DNA from: Streptantibioticus_A sp037034305 | Lineage (GTDB): Bacteria > Actinomycetota > Actinomycetes > Streptomycetales > Streptomycetaceae | NCBI GenBank assembly: GCA_037034305.1 | Contig: JBAGJY010000006.1 | Location: 186,001 to 250,000 of the forward strand | Length of the DNA: 64,000 nt | Direction: 5' to 3' | In this document: one piece after another, positions 35,157 through 43,310 of the stretch | How the letters are laid out: each line of letters starts with the position of its first letter | Numbering within the stretch: position 1 is the first letter of the stretch | The notes under the pieces: model-generated | Told to the model about the DNA's origin: nothing | What the model saw: only the letters and a program-made list of their open reading frames with translations | The model's database searches: none | Translations under genes and position numbers: made by a program

Positions 35157-36617
35157 ATGAAGCGCTACGCGCACTGGATCAACGGGCGGCGCCAGCCCGC
35201 ACAGCACCACTATCCGGTCGTCAACCCGGCCACCGAGCAGGTCATCGGCCTTGCCCCGGAGGCGACCCGAGACGATGTGGACGCCGCGGTGCACGCCGCG
35301 CGCACCGCGTTCGAGGGCTGGAGCCGTACCGCGCCCCGCGAGCGCGCCGCCGTGCTGGATCGCGTCGCCGACCTGCTGGCCGCCGGTGCCAAGGACCTGG
35401 TGCCGCTGCTCCAGGCGGAGACCGGATCGACGATGCGCGTGGCGGCCACCATGCAACTGCCCACGGCCGCGGAACGCTTCCGGCGCTACGCGCGCGGAGC
35501 GAACGAGCCTGACACGGTCCCGTTGGCGCCCGTGCCGGTGAAGGCGTCCCCGTTGGCCGCCGGAGGACTGCTCGGCGCGGTGGCCATGCGGCGTCCGGTC
35601 GGCGTCGTCGGCTGTATTACCTCGTACAACTTCCCCGTGGTGAATCTGGCCGGGAAGGCCGCCCCGGCGCTCGCTATGGGCAACACGGTCGTGGCCAAGC
35701 CAGCACCGCAGGACCCGTTGACCTGTCTGCTCCTCGGCGAGGTCTTCCGGCAGGCCGGTCTGCCGGACGGGGTGTTCAACGTGGTGACCGGATCCGGCGC
35801 CGCGGCGGGCGAGGACCTCGTCGGCCACCTCGGCGTCGACATGATCAGTTTCACTGGTTCCACCTCCGTGGGTAAGGCGATAGCCGAATCGGCTGGGCGG
35901 TCGATGAAGCGAACGCTCATGGAACTCGGCGGCAAAGGAGCCGCGATCGTCCTGGACGACCTGGCCGACGGGGCACTGAAAAACGTGGTGAGCGGCGTCG
36001 GCTCGACATGGTCGTTCCACAGTGGACAGATCTGCACGGCACCGACCCGGGTACTCGTACATCGCGCGCTGTACGAGAAGGTCGTCACCGGTCTCCAACG
36101 CTACGCCGCTGCACTGACAATCGGGGACCCTGTGGATAACTCCACGATCGTCGGCCCGCTGATCAGCGCCACCCAGCGCGACCGCGTCGAGTCCTACATC
36201 GCCGGGGCCCGGGACCAGGGCGCCCGCATCGTCACTGGCGGCACCCGGCCCGATCTCAAGCCCGGGTTCTACGTGGCACCCACCCTCATCGCCGACGTCC
36301 GACCGGAAATGGCGGTGGCACGGGAGGAGATCTTCGGGCCGGTGGTGGTCGCCATCCCCTTCGACACCGAGGACGAGGCGGTCGAGATCGCCAACGGCAC
36401 CGCCTACGGCCTCCACGACTACCTCTTCTGCGGCGACGCCGGTCGCGCCTGGCGACTCGCCGGTCGGCTGCGCAGCGGGAACATCGGGCTCAACACCGTG
36501 CAGCGGCACCCCGAAGCGCCCTTCGGCGGATTCAAGGACAGCGGAGTCGGCAGGGACGGCGGATCGTTCGGCCTGCACGCGTACAGCGAACTCCAGTCGG
36601 TGGTCTGGTCGTCGTGA
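35157..36617 (+). CDS. NAD(P)-dependent aldehyde dehydrogenase
   Basis: A 486-residue ALDH with catalytic Cys293 (SGQICTAPT), general base Glu256 (MELGGKGA), cofactor segment FTGSTSVGK and the EEIFGPVV motif. Together with the adjacent MDR alcohol dehydrogenase it could oxidise a primary alcohol to an acid, for example at a steroid side chain. The substrate is inferred from context only. Confidence 0.9.
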   Translation: MKRYAHWINGRRQPAQHHYPVVNPATEQVIGLAPEATRDDVDAAVHAARTAFEGWSRTAPRERAAVLDRVADLLAAGAKDLVPLLQAETGSTMRVAATMQLPTAAERFRRYARGANEPDTVPLAPVPVKASPLAAGGLLGAVAMRRPVGVVGCITSYNFPVVNLAGKAAPALAMGNTVVAKPAPQDPLTCLLLGEVFRQAGLPDGVFNVVTGSGAAAGEDLVGHLGVDMISFTGSTSVGKAIAESAGRSMKRTLMELGGKGAAIVLDDLADGALKNVVSGVGSTWSFHSGQICTAPTRVLVHRALYEKVVTGLQRYAAALTIGDPVDNSTIVGPLISATQRDRVESYIAGARDQGARIVTGGTRPDLKPGFYVAPTLIADVRPEMAVAREEIFGPVVVAIPFDTEDEAVEIANGTAYGLHDYLFCGDAGRAWRLAGRLRSGNIGLNTVQRHPEAPFGGFKDSGVGRDGGSFGLHAYSELQSVVWSS

Positions 36618-36647
36618 GGGACCAGCGGTCGTGAGGACGGTGCGGAC

Positions 36648-37715
36648 ATGAGAGGCGTCATCTTCGACGGCAAGCGGCCCCGGGTCGTTGACGACCTCGC
36701 GGTCCGCGCACCCGGCCCCGGGGAGGTCGGGGTCCGCATCCGGGCCGCAGGACTGTGCCACAGCGACCTTTCCGTGATCGACGGCACGATCCCCTTCCCG
36801 GTCCCCGTCGTTCTCGGCCACGAAGGCGCGGGGGTTGTCCAGTCGGTTGGCGCGGGCGTCGGCCATGTCGCGCCCGGCGATCACGTCGCGCTGTCCACTT
36901 TGGCCAACTGCGGTACCTGCGCCGAGTGCGACCGGGGCCGACCAACCATGTGCCGCAGGGCGATGGGCCGTCCGGAGCGGCCGTTCAGCCGAGGTGGCGA
37001 GGCGCTCTACAACTTCGCCGCCAACTCGGCCTTCGCGGAGCTCACCATTGTCAAGGCGGTGCAGGCGGTGCCCATACCGGAGGACATCCCTTTCACTTCG
37101 GCCGCGTTGATCGGCTGCGCGGTCCTGACCGGGGTCGGTGCCGTCCTGAACCGGGCCAGGGTCGGTCTCGGCGACTCGGTGGTCGTCATCGGCACCGGCG
37201 GCATCGGCCTGAACGTCATCCAGGGCGCGCGGATCGCCGGGGCCCGGCGCATCGTCGCCATCGAGGCGAACCCTGCGAAGGAGGCGGCCGCCCGGCGGTT
37301 CGGCGCCACCGACTTCATCGACGCCTCGCGGGTCGCCGACCCGGTCGAAGCGGTCCATGCCCTGCTGCCGAGCGGCGCGGACCACGCCTTCGAATGTGTG
37401 GGGCAGGTCAGACTCATCCGCCAGGCCATCGACCTGCTCGACCGGCATGGCCAGGCCGTACTGCTCGGCGTGCCGCCCGCGGAAGCCGAGGCGTCGTTCC
37501 GGGTCTCCGCCATGTACCTGGACAAGTCCATCCTCGGCTGCCGGTACGGGACTTCGCGGCCGCAGCGGGACATCGCGCTGTACGCGGAGCTGTACCGCCA
37601 ACGGCGACTGATGCTGGACGAGTTGGTCACCAGAACCTATCCGGTCGAGGACTTCACCGAAGCCGCCGACGACGCGCAGAACGGACGTGTGGCCCGGGGG
37701 GTTCTCACCTTCTGA
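36648..37715 (+). CDS. Zinc-dependent MDR alcohol dehydrogenase
   Basis: A 355-residue class III-like MDR. Catalytic zinc ligands lie in GLCHSD and GHEGAG, the structural-zinc lobe NCGTCAECDRGRPTMC is complete, and GTGGIGLNVIQG is the NAD-binding loop. It follows the ALDH by 30 bases and ends the operon. It probably oxidises an alcohol to the aldehyde for the ALDH. Confidence 0.9.
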   Translation: MRGVIFDGKRPRVVDDLAVRAPGPGEVGVRIRAAGLCHSDLSVIDGTIPFPVPVVLGHEGAGVVQSVGAGVGHVAPGDHVALSTLANCGTCAECDRGRPTMCRRAMGRPERPFSRGGEALYNFAANSAFAELTIVKAVQAVPIPEDIPFTSAALIGCAVLTGVGAVLNRARVGLGDSVVVIGTGGIGLNVIQGARIAGARRIVAIEANPAKEAAARRFGATDFIDASRVADPVEAVHALLPSGADHAFECVGQVRLIRQAIDLLDRHGQAVLLGVPPAEAEASFRVSAMYLDKSILGCRYGTSRPQRDIALYAELYRQRRLMLDELVTRTYPVEDFTEAADDAQNGRVARGVLTF

Positions 37716-37783
37716 ACAGGATGGTGCCAGCTCAACGCTCTGCGTCTCTCGGAGTGGGTCCCTGTGGGAGACGGCGCCGCGCG

Positions 37784-38419
37784 CTAACCGGAGAGTGTGC
37801 CCAAACGCCCCTGGTGGAAGATCAGCGGCGCCTGCGCTGCCTGCCGCGGAGTGCCCAGGGCGGCTACCAGGCCGACGACGATCAGGTGGTCACCGCCCGT
37901 GTGGACGGCGTGAACGGAGCAGTCGACCCAGGCGGGGACCCCGGCGAGCAGCGGCGAACCGGTCACCGGGGCGGCGGCCCAGTCCACCCCGGCGAACTTG
38001 TCACCGCCGCTGGCGGCGAAGGCCCGGCACAGCTCGCCCTGCTCGGCGCCCAGCACGTTGACGCAGAAGACACCGGCGCTGGCGATCCGCGGCCAGGTGG
38101 TGGACGTACGGCCGACCATGAACGCGACCAGCGGCGGATCCAGCGACAGAGAAACGAAGGACTGGCAGGCGAAGCCAGCCGGGCCGGGTCCGTCGCCGGG
38201 TGCGCCCGGTGCGGTGATGACCGTGACGCCGCTGGCGAAATGGCCCAGCACCCGCCGGAATTCGCCCTGGTCGAGCGGTGCGCGCTCGTCCTCCCGTACC
38301 GCGCGCAGTTCCGGGCGCGGCATCGCCTCGACGGGCGCGGTGGTTGTCGGCGCCCCGACCGACCTCAGGTAGCGGATGGCCGTGGCCGCCATTCCTGCGT
38401 GTCCCATCACATCGCCCAT
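37784..38419 (-). CDS. Flavin reductase-domain protein, HsaB-like
   Basis: A protein of about 211 residues with an N-terminal tail of 40 and a flavin_reductase (FMN/FAD:NADH) domain: FRRVLGHFASGVTVIT, GFACQSFVSLSLDPPL, FCVNVLG...DKFAGVDW and DCSVHAVHTGGDH. These match HsaB and other reductase partners of two-component flavin monooxygenases. No oxygenase partner (HsaA-like) is in the window. The ATG at 38419 is 5 bases from the operator, so the mRNA may be leaderless; ATG 38407 or 38392 are alternatives. Confidence 0.8.
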   Translation of the reverse strand: MGDVMGHAGMAATAIRYLRSVGAPTTTAPVEAMPRPELRAVREDERAPLDQGEFRRVLGHFASGVTVITAPGAPGDGPGPAGFACQSFVSLSLDPPLVAFMVGRTSTTWPRIASAGVFCVNVLGAEQGELCRAFAASGGDKFAGVDWAAAPVTGSPLLAGVPAWVDCSVHAVHTGGDHLIVVGLVAALGTPRQAAQAPLIFHQGRLGTLSG

Positions 38420-38424
38420 TGAAG

Positions 38425-38439
38425 CTGACGATACGTCAG
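38425..38439. promoter_or_regulatory. Regulon operator 3 (CTGACGATACGTCAG)
   Basis: A perfect palindrome immediately upstream of the flavin reductase start, in the 51-base gap after the crotonase gene. Confidence 0.75.
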
Positions 38440-38470
38440 ATTGGAAGTGCTGTGGGACCTGCGCCGCCGG

Positions 38471-39319
38471 TCAGCGCCCCCTGAATTCCGGACCGCGGCG
38501 TTCGACGAAGGCACGGATGCCTTCCTGGGCGTCCGCGGTGGTCATGTTGATCTCCTGGGCGGCGGCCTCGGCGGCGAACGCGGCGCTTCGGTCCGCCTCA
38601 AGCGAGGAGTTGACCAGTTGTTTGGTGAGCGCCAGGGCGCGGGTGGGGCCGCAGGCGAGCCGATCAGCCCACTCACCGGCGGCCTTCGCCAACTCCTCCG
38701 CGGGCACCACGCGGTTGACCAGTCCCAGCCGCAGGGCGGCGTCCGCGCGCAGATCCTCTCCGAGGAACATCAGCTCCTTGGCGCGTTGCGGACCGATCAG
38801 TCGGGTGAGCAGATACGCACCGCCTCCGTCGGGGACGAGACCGCGCCGCACGAAGACCTCGATGAACCGCGCGCTCTCGGCCGCGAGGACGACGTCGCAG
38901 GCGAAGGCCAGGTGCGCCCCGATCCCGGCGGCGGTGCCGTTCACGGCCGCGATCACCGGCTTCTCGCAGTCCAGCACCGCGGCGATCAGACGTTGGGCGC
39001 CGCGCTGAACGGTCCGCGCGACGTCGCCCGCGATGCGCTCGCCGGGAGTCCGGCTGGTGTCCGGGCTGGGGGCCGGGGTGGCGCGCAGGTCGGCCCCGGC
39101 GCAGAACGCCCGGCCCGTCCCTGTGATCACCACCGCCCGGACCAGCGGATCGCCGGAGGCCCCCTCCAGCAGGCGGATGACGCGTTCGCGCTGGTCGGGG
39201 GCGAGTGCGTTCATCGCCTGCGGACGGTTGAGGGTGATCCACGAGACACCGTTGTCAGTGGTCTGGAGTACAACGGAATCGACGGACGAACCGATGGATT
39301 CTTCGGGGGAGGAAGTCAT
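38471..39319 (-). CDS. Enoyl-CoA hydratase/isomerase family protein
   Basis: A 282-residue crotonase-fold protein. Oxyanion-hole segments are GRAFCAGADL and AAVNGTAAGIGAHLAFACD; the loop VRRGLVPDGGGAYLLTRLIG carries the usual catalytic-acid region, with Asp rather than Glu at the second position. It lies 67 bases after the ADP-forming ligase gene on the same strand, so it is probably in that transcript. Confidence 0.86.
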   Translation of the reverse strand: MTSSPEESIGSSVDSVVLQTTDNGVSWITLNRPQAMNALAPDQRERVIRLLEGASGDPLVRAVVITGTGRAFCAGADLRATPAPSPDTSRTPGERIAGDVARTVQRGAQRLIAAVLDCEKPVIAAVNGTAAGIGAHLAFACDVVLAAESARFIEVFVRRGLVPDGGGAYLLTRLIGPQRAKELMFLGEDLRADAALRLGLVNRVVPAEELAKAAGEWADRLACGPTRALALTKQLVNSSLEADRSAAFAAEAAAQEINMTTADAQEGIRAFVERRGPEFRGR

Positions 39320-39386
39320 GAACGTCCTTGGTCACGGTCGCAAGTCCCGGCCGCCCACACGGCACCGGCCGGATACCCCACGCGGC

Positions 39387-41600
39387 TCACCGGCACACCG
39401 CGAGTGCGTCAAGCGCCACCGCGCCCTGGCCGCGCGGCAGCACCATCAACGGGTTGATGTCCAGTTCGGCGAGGCTGTCGTCGAGTTCCATCGCCATGCG
39501 CTCCACGCGCAGGATCACGTCCACCAATGCCTCGGTGTCGGCGGGCGGTTGGCCGCGTACGCCGTCGAGAAGGAGGCGCCCGCGCAGCTCGTGGAGCATC
39601 GCATGGGCTGCTTCGGCCCCGAACGGAGGTACCCGGACCGCCGTGTCCCGCAGGACTTCGACCAGGACGCCGCCGAGCCCCACGGTCACGGTGGGCCCGA
39701 ACAGCGGGTCGTGGTTGACACCGACGACCATCTCCACGCCCTGGTCCACCATCTGGCAGACCAGGATGCCGTCCAGGTCGATGTTTCCGAAGCGGGCGAT
39801 GTCGGTCAGTTCCCGATAGGCGTCGCGGACCTGGCTCGCGGAGGTCAGCCCGACCTGTACCAGGCCGAGTTCGGTCTTGTGCGACAGCTGGGCTCCGGAG
39901 GCCTTCATCACGATCGGGTAGCCGACCAGTCCCGCGGCGCGCACGGCCCCGGCGGCGCTGGTCACCAACTGCTCGCGTGGCACGCGGATTCCGTATGCCC
40001 GCAGCAGTTGCTTGGCGGCGTGTTCGCTCAGCTGCTGTCCCTCGCGCAGCAGTGGCCGGGCCTTGCGAACGGACGGGGAGAGCGTGCGCGGGGCGTCGGT
40101 GAAGGGGGACCGGTAGTCGGCGACGAAGCGGTGGTGGTCGAGGTAGGCCTTGATCGCGTTGACGCAGTTGCCGAAGGTGCGGAACGTGGCGACCCTGCGG
40201 GAGCCGAGGAGCGTGTCGCGGTAGGCCGCCTCGGTGCCCACCGGCGAGCCCCACACCGCGCACACCAGCTTGTCCGTGTGCTCCGCCGCGTCCACCAGGT
40301 CCTGGGCCAGCTTGTCGCTCATGGGCGGGAAGGGCCCGGTGATGGGGCAGACCAGCACGCCCACGGACGGGTCGGCCAGGATCGCGTCGATGATCTTGCG
40401 GCCTCGCCAGTCGCCCACCGGATGGCCGCCGTTGTCCACTGGATTGGCCACGTCCAGGTACTCGGGTATCCACTGGTGCAGCTCGGCCTGCTTGTGTTCG
40501 GACAGTACGGGAAGCGGCAAGCCCGCCGCGCTGGCCAGGTCGGAGAAGTGAGCGCCGGTACCGCCGGAGATGGAGTACACGGCGACACCCTCGGCGCGCG
40601 GTGGGTTGGCGCGGGCCAACAGGTGGGCGGTGTCCTGGAGTTCGTCGAGACCGTTGACCCGGACGACGCCGAACTGCTTGAAGGCCGCGTCGGTGACGGC
40701 GTCGGAGCCGGTCAGCTTTCCGGTGTGCGAGGCGGCGGTTCGGGCGCCGGTCTCGGTCCTGCCGACCTTGATCGCGACGATCGGCACCTTGTTCCTGGCC
40801 GCTCGATCGGCTGCGAGCATGAACGACCGGCCGTCCTTGAGCCCTTCCACATATGCGGCGATCGCCCCCACCTCGGGCTGCTCGGCGAAGTAGGAGATGA
40901 AGTCGGCGGCTTCCAGATCGGCCTCGTTGCCGGTGGGTGCCCAGTGGCTGAGCCGGATGCCCAGCTCCTGGAGGGCGAAGACCGGGCGCCCCTGGTGGCC
41001 TGACTGGGTGATCAACGCGATCGCCGGGCCTTCCAGGTCGTCGCGGAACCGCTCGAAGGCGTTGAGGTTGGTGTTCGGCCCGAGCAGTCGCAGGCCCGAG
41101 CGGGCCACCGCCTCGGCGAGGCGGTGCTGCGCGGCGGCGCCCGCCGCACCGGTCTCGGCGAACCCGGAGGCGAACGCGACAGCGAACTTCGCCTTGGTGT
41201 CGGCCAGTTCCTCGATCGCCGGAAGCGGATCGGCGACCAGCAGCACAGCGAGGTCCACCGGCTGCGGCAACTTCGCGACGGAGGCGTGACAGGGAAGCCC
41301 GAACACCGTCTCGCGCCCCGGGTTGACGGGGAGGAGGCGTGCGCCCACGCGCTCGGCCCAGGCCAGCAGCTGGCGGGTGATGCCGGTGTTCGGCTTGCCC
41401 TCGGTGTCCGAGGCGCCGACCACGGCCACTGTCTCCGGGTGGAAGAACCGGTCGAGGTCGGGCACCGGGGCGCGCAGCGGGCGTCCGCTGACGTCGAGGT
41501 CCGCGGCGCCGTACACGGTGGGTCCGGGGCGCTCGCCGCAGGCCACGGCCCGCGCCGAACGGGGATCGGTGCTGAGGCTGCCGTGTGTCGATCCAAGCAT
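39387..41600 (-). CDS. NDP-forming acyl-CoA synthetase-like protein (CoA-binding plus ATP-grasp)
   Basis: A 737-residue fusion. An N-terminal CoA-binding Rossmann domain (about 50-150, VAVVGASDTEGKPN) and succinyl-CoA synthetase-like domains include the phosphohistidine region AASHTGKLTG; a C-terminal ATP-grasp domain follows (VMKASGAQLSHKTELG). It is the ADP-forming acetyl-CoA synthetase/Pat-like architecture, but with no acetyltransferase domain. It could make or recycle an acyl-CoA reversibly with ATP/ADP. It is controlled from the operator 36 bases upstream. Confidence 0.85.
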   Translation of the reverse strand: MLGSTHGSLSTDPRSARAVACGERPGPTVYGAADLDVSGRPLRAPVPDLDRFFHPETVAVVGASDTEGKPNTGITRQLLAWAERVGARLLPVNPGRETVFGLPCHASVAKLPQPVDLAVLLVADPLPAIEELADTKAKFAVAFASGFAETGAAGAAAQHRLAEAVARSGLRLLGPNTNLNAFERFRDDLEGPAIALITQSGHQGRPVFALQELGIRLSHWAPTGNEADLEAADFISYFAEQPEVGAIAAYVEGLKDGRSFMLAADRAARNKVPIVAIKVGRTETGARTAASHTGKLTGSDAVTDAAFKQFGVVRVNGLDELQDTAHLLARANPPRAEGVAVYSISGGTGAHFSDLASAAGLPLPVLSEHKQAELHQWIPEYLDVANPVDNGGHPVGDWRGRKIIDAILADPSVGVLVCPITGPFPPMSDKLAQDLVDAAEHTDKLVCAVWGSPVGTEAAYRDTLLGSRRVATFRTFGNCVNAIKAYLDHHRFVADYRSPFTDAPRTLSPSVRKARPLLREGQQLSEHAAKQLLRAYGIRVPREQLVTSAAGAVRAAGLVGYPIVMKASGAQLSHKTELGLVQVGLTSASQVRDAYRELTDIARFGNIDLDGILVCQMVDQGVEMVVGVNHDPLFGPTVTVGLGGVLVEVLRDTAVRVPPFGAEAAHAMLHELRGRLLLDGVRGQPPADTEALVDVILRVERMAMELDDSLAELDINPLMVLPRGQGAVALDALAVCR

Positions 41601-41635
41601 GGGTCCCGCCCGCTCCTGGTGCGCTGTTGACGTAA

Positions 41636-41650
41636 CTGACGCATAGTCAG
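41636..41650. promoter_or_regulatory. Regulon operator 4 (CTGACGCATAGTCAG)
   Basis: One arm mismatch (aGTCAG). It sits between the divergent NDP-forming synthetase (start 41600) and DoxX-like gene (start 41799). Confidence 0.68.
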
Positions 41651-41798
41651 ATTACTGAATTGGTTGAGCCTCAGGAACGGGTCAGTGACGAGAAGCTTCC
41701 AAGGGGCGCGTGGGCGCCGGGAGGTGGCGGAGGGCCTCGCCATGGGGACTTCCGCGAACGCGGCAGATGACCGGGATCGATGAGGGAGGAGTTCCGCG

Positions 41799-42248
41799 AT
41801 GCACACACTCTGGCTGACCGGCGGCGACTGGCTCGCCGTGCTGCGCATAGGCCTGGGCCTGTGGTGGCTGGAGAGCTGGCGGCACAAGGACAAGAAGGCC
41901 TGGTTCGAGCGCGGCTCGGGCATCGCCTGGGCTGCGGACATCGCGGGGAAGCACCGCTGGGCCTTGGTGCGCGACGGTTTCGGCGCCGTCGTGGCCCCTC
42001 GGCCAAAGGTAATCGCCTACGTGGTGGCCTACGCCGAACTCGCGCTTGGTCTGGGGCTGACATTCGGGCTGCTCACGCCGATAGCCCTGGTGGGCGGCCT
42101 CCTGCTCAACATCGTCTATTTCGTGCTGATGATCCATGACTGGGCCGAGCAGGGTCAGAACTCGATGATGGCGCTGATATCCCTGGTGGGACTGTTCGCC
42201 ATGTGCTGGCAGCACTGGTCGCTCGACGCCGCGTTCGGACTCTTCTGA
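41799..42248 (+). CDS. DoxX-like membrane protein
   Basis: A 149-residue protein with about four hydrophobic helices (roughly 10-25, 70-90, 92-112, 122-140), of the DoxX/DoxD family. It includes the characteristic FERGSGIAWAADIAGKHRW segment between TM1 and TM2. A strong GGGAGGAG lies upstream of the ATG. Family members are linked to thiosulfate:quinone reduction or redox support; the function here is unknown. It leads a three-gene run (DoxX, DUF35, GNAT). Confidence 0.78.
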   Translation: MHTLWLTGGDWLAVLRIGLGLWWLESWRHKDKKAWFERGSGIAWAADIAGKHRWALVRDGFGAVVAPRPKVIAYVVAYAELALGLGLTFGLLTPIALVGGLLLNIVYFVLMIHDWAEQGQNSMMALISLVGLFAMCWQHWSLDAAFGLF

Positions 42249-42276
42249 CAGTGGAACGTGAACGGAAAGGACGGCC

Positions 42277-42705
42277 ATGCCGCAAGTACGCTTCGACCGG
42301 CCGGAGATCGACACCTTCACCCGCCGCTACTGGAACGCGGCGGCCGAGGGCCGGTTGCTGATCCGCCGGTGCCGGGGCTGCGGGGACGCTCATCACTACC
42401 CGCGTGAGATCTGCCCGAGTTGCTGGAGCGATGCCGTCGACTGGGAGGAGGCCAGTGGCCGGGCCACGCTCTACACCTGGTCGGTTGTCCATCGCAACGA
42501 TCTGCCCCCCTTCGGTGACCGTGTGCCGTACACCGCCGCGGTGGTCACTCTCGCGGAGGGGCCGCGCATGATGACGGAGGTGGTCGACTGCCCGGAGTCC
42601 GACCTGCGGATCGGCATGGAGCTGCGAGTGGCCTTCCGCACCGGGGAGGGCGAGGGGGTGTGTGCGACTCCCGTGTTCCGCTTGGCCGATACAGGTGTTG
42701 AATGA
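42277..42705 (+). CDS. DUF35 OB-fold protein with zinc ribbon (aldolase/thiolase partner)
   Basis: A 142-residue protein: N-terminal helix, rubredoxin-like zinc ribbon (CRGCG...CPSCW, residues about 31-51) and an OB fold (GRATLYTWSVVHRN). DUF35 proteins and domains (ChsH2) bind thiolase-like Ltp2 to form steroid side-chain retro-aldolases. The natural partner is the thiolase-like protein encoded convergently at 43311, two genes away. Confidence 0.82.
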   Translation: MPQVRFDRPEIDTFTRRYWNAAAEGRLLIRRCRGCGDAHHYPREICPSCWSDAVDWEEASGRATLYTWSVVHRNDLPPFGDRVPYTAAVVTLAEGPRMMTEVVDCPESDLRIGMELRVAFRTGEGEGVCATPVFRLADTGVE

Positions 42706-42709
42706 GTGC

Positions 42710-43273
42710 ATGCTGCGACCTGTCGAACTCCAGGCCTACGGACTGACGTTGCGCCCTTGGGAGGAGGGCGATGTGAAGGCCGCGCTGCGTGGTCTGTCGG
42801 ACCCGGACTTCAACCGCTGGAACACGCCCGCGGCGCGGATCGAGGACGAAGGGGGCGCGCTGAGGTTCATACGCAACAGAAGGGAGGGGTGGGCGCGTGG
42901 TGACATGCTCTCGTTCGCCGTCTCCGAGGACGGCGATGTCCGCGGCCATGTCGGCTTGCAGCTGTCCGACCAGAGGATGCGCAGCGGGCGGGTCGGCTAC
43001 TGGGTGATCAGGGAGGAGCGGGGGCGACGCATAGCGTCGCGGGCACTGGAGGCGCTCACCCGGTGGGCCTTTCGCGATCTCGGCCTGTATCGGCTGGAGT
43101 TGGGCCATGACCTCGACAACGAGGCGTCCTGCGCGGTCGCCCGCCGGTGCGCGTACGCCTATGAGGGGCTTTTGCGTGGCGCGCGGATCGATCTGGACGG
43201 CGTGCCCCGAGACCTGCATCTGCACGCCCGACTCGCCATCGACCCGGCCCCCGACGTGCCGACCGTCCCCTGA
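42710..43273 (+). CDS. GNAT-family N-acetyltransferase (RimJ/RimL type)
   Basis: About 187 residues with an N-terminal LTLRPWEEGDV start, a central VRGHVGLQLSD strand and an acetyl-CoA loop ending ERGRRIASRALEALTRWAF (Q/RxxGxG/A variant), followed by DNEASCAVARRCAYAYEG. It starts 5 bases after the DUF35 stop. The substrate may be a small amine or protein N-terminus; no reason is seen for it in steroid catabolism. Confidence 0.82.
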   Translation: MLRPVELQAYGLTLRPWEEGDVKAALRGLSDPDFNRWNTPAARIEDEGGALRFIRNRREGWARGDMLSFAVSEDGDVRGHVGLQLSDQRMRSGRVGYWVIREERGRRIASRALEALTRWAFRDLGLYRLELGHDLDNEASCAVARRCAYAYEGLLRGARIDLDGVPRDLHLHARLAIDPAPDVPTVP

Positions 43274-43310
43274 CGGGCCGGTTCCGCCCGCCCACTCGGC
43301 GCCAGGCGTA

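Noticed and set aside
35064..37601. 845-codon minus-strand frame over the ALDH and MDR genes
   Set aside because: A composition artefact antisense to two enzymes with intact catalytic motifs.
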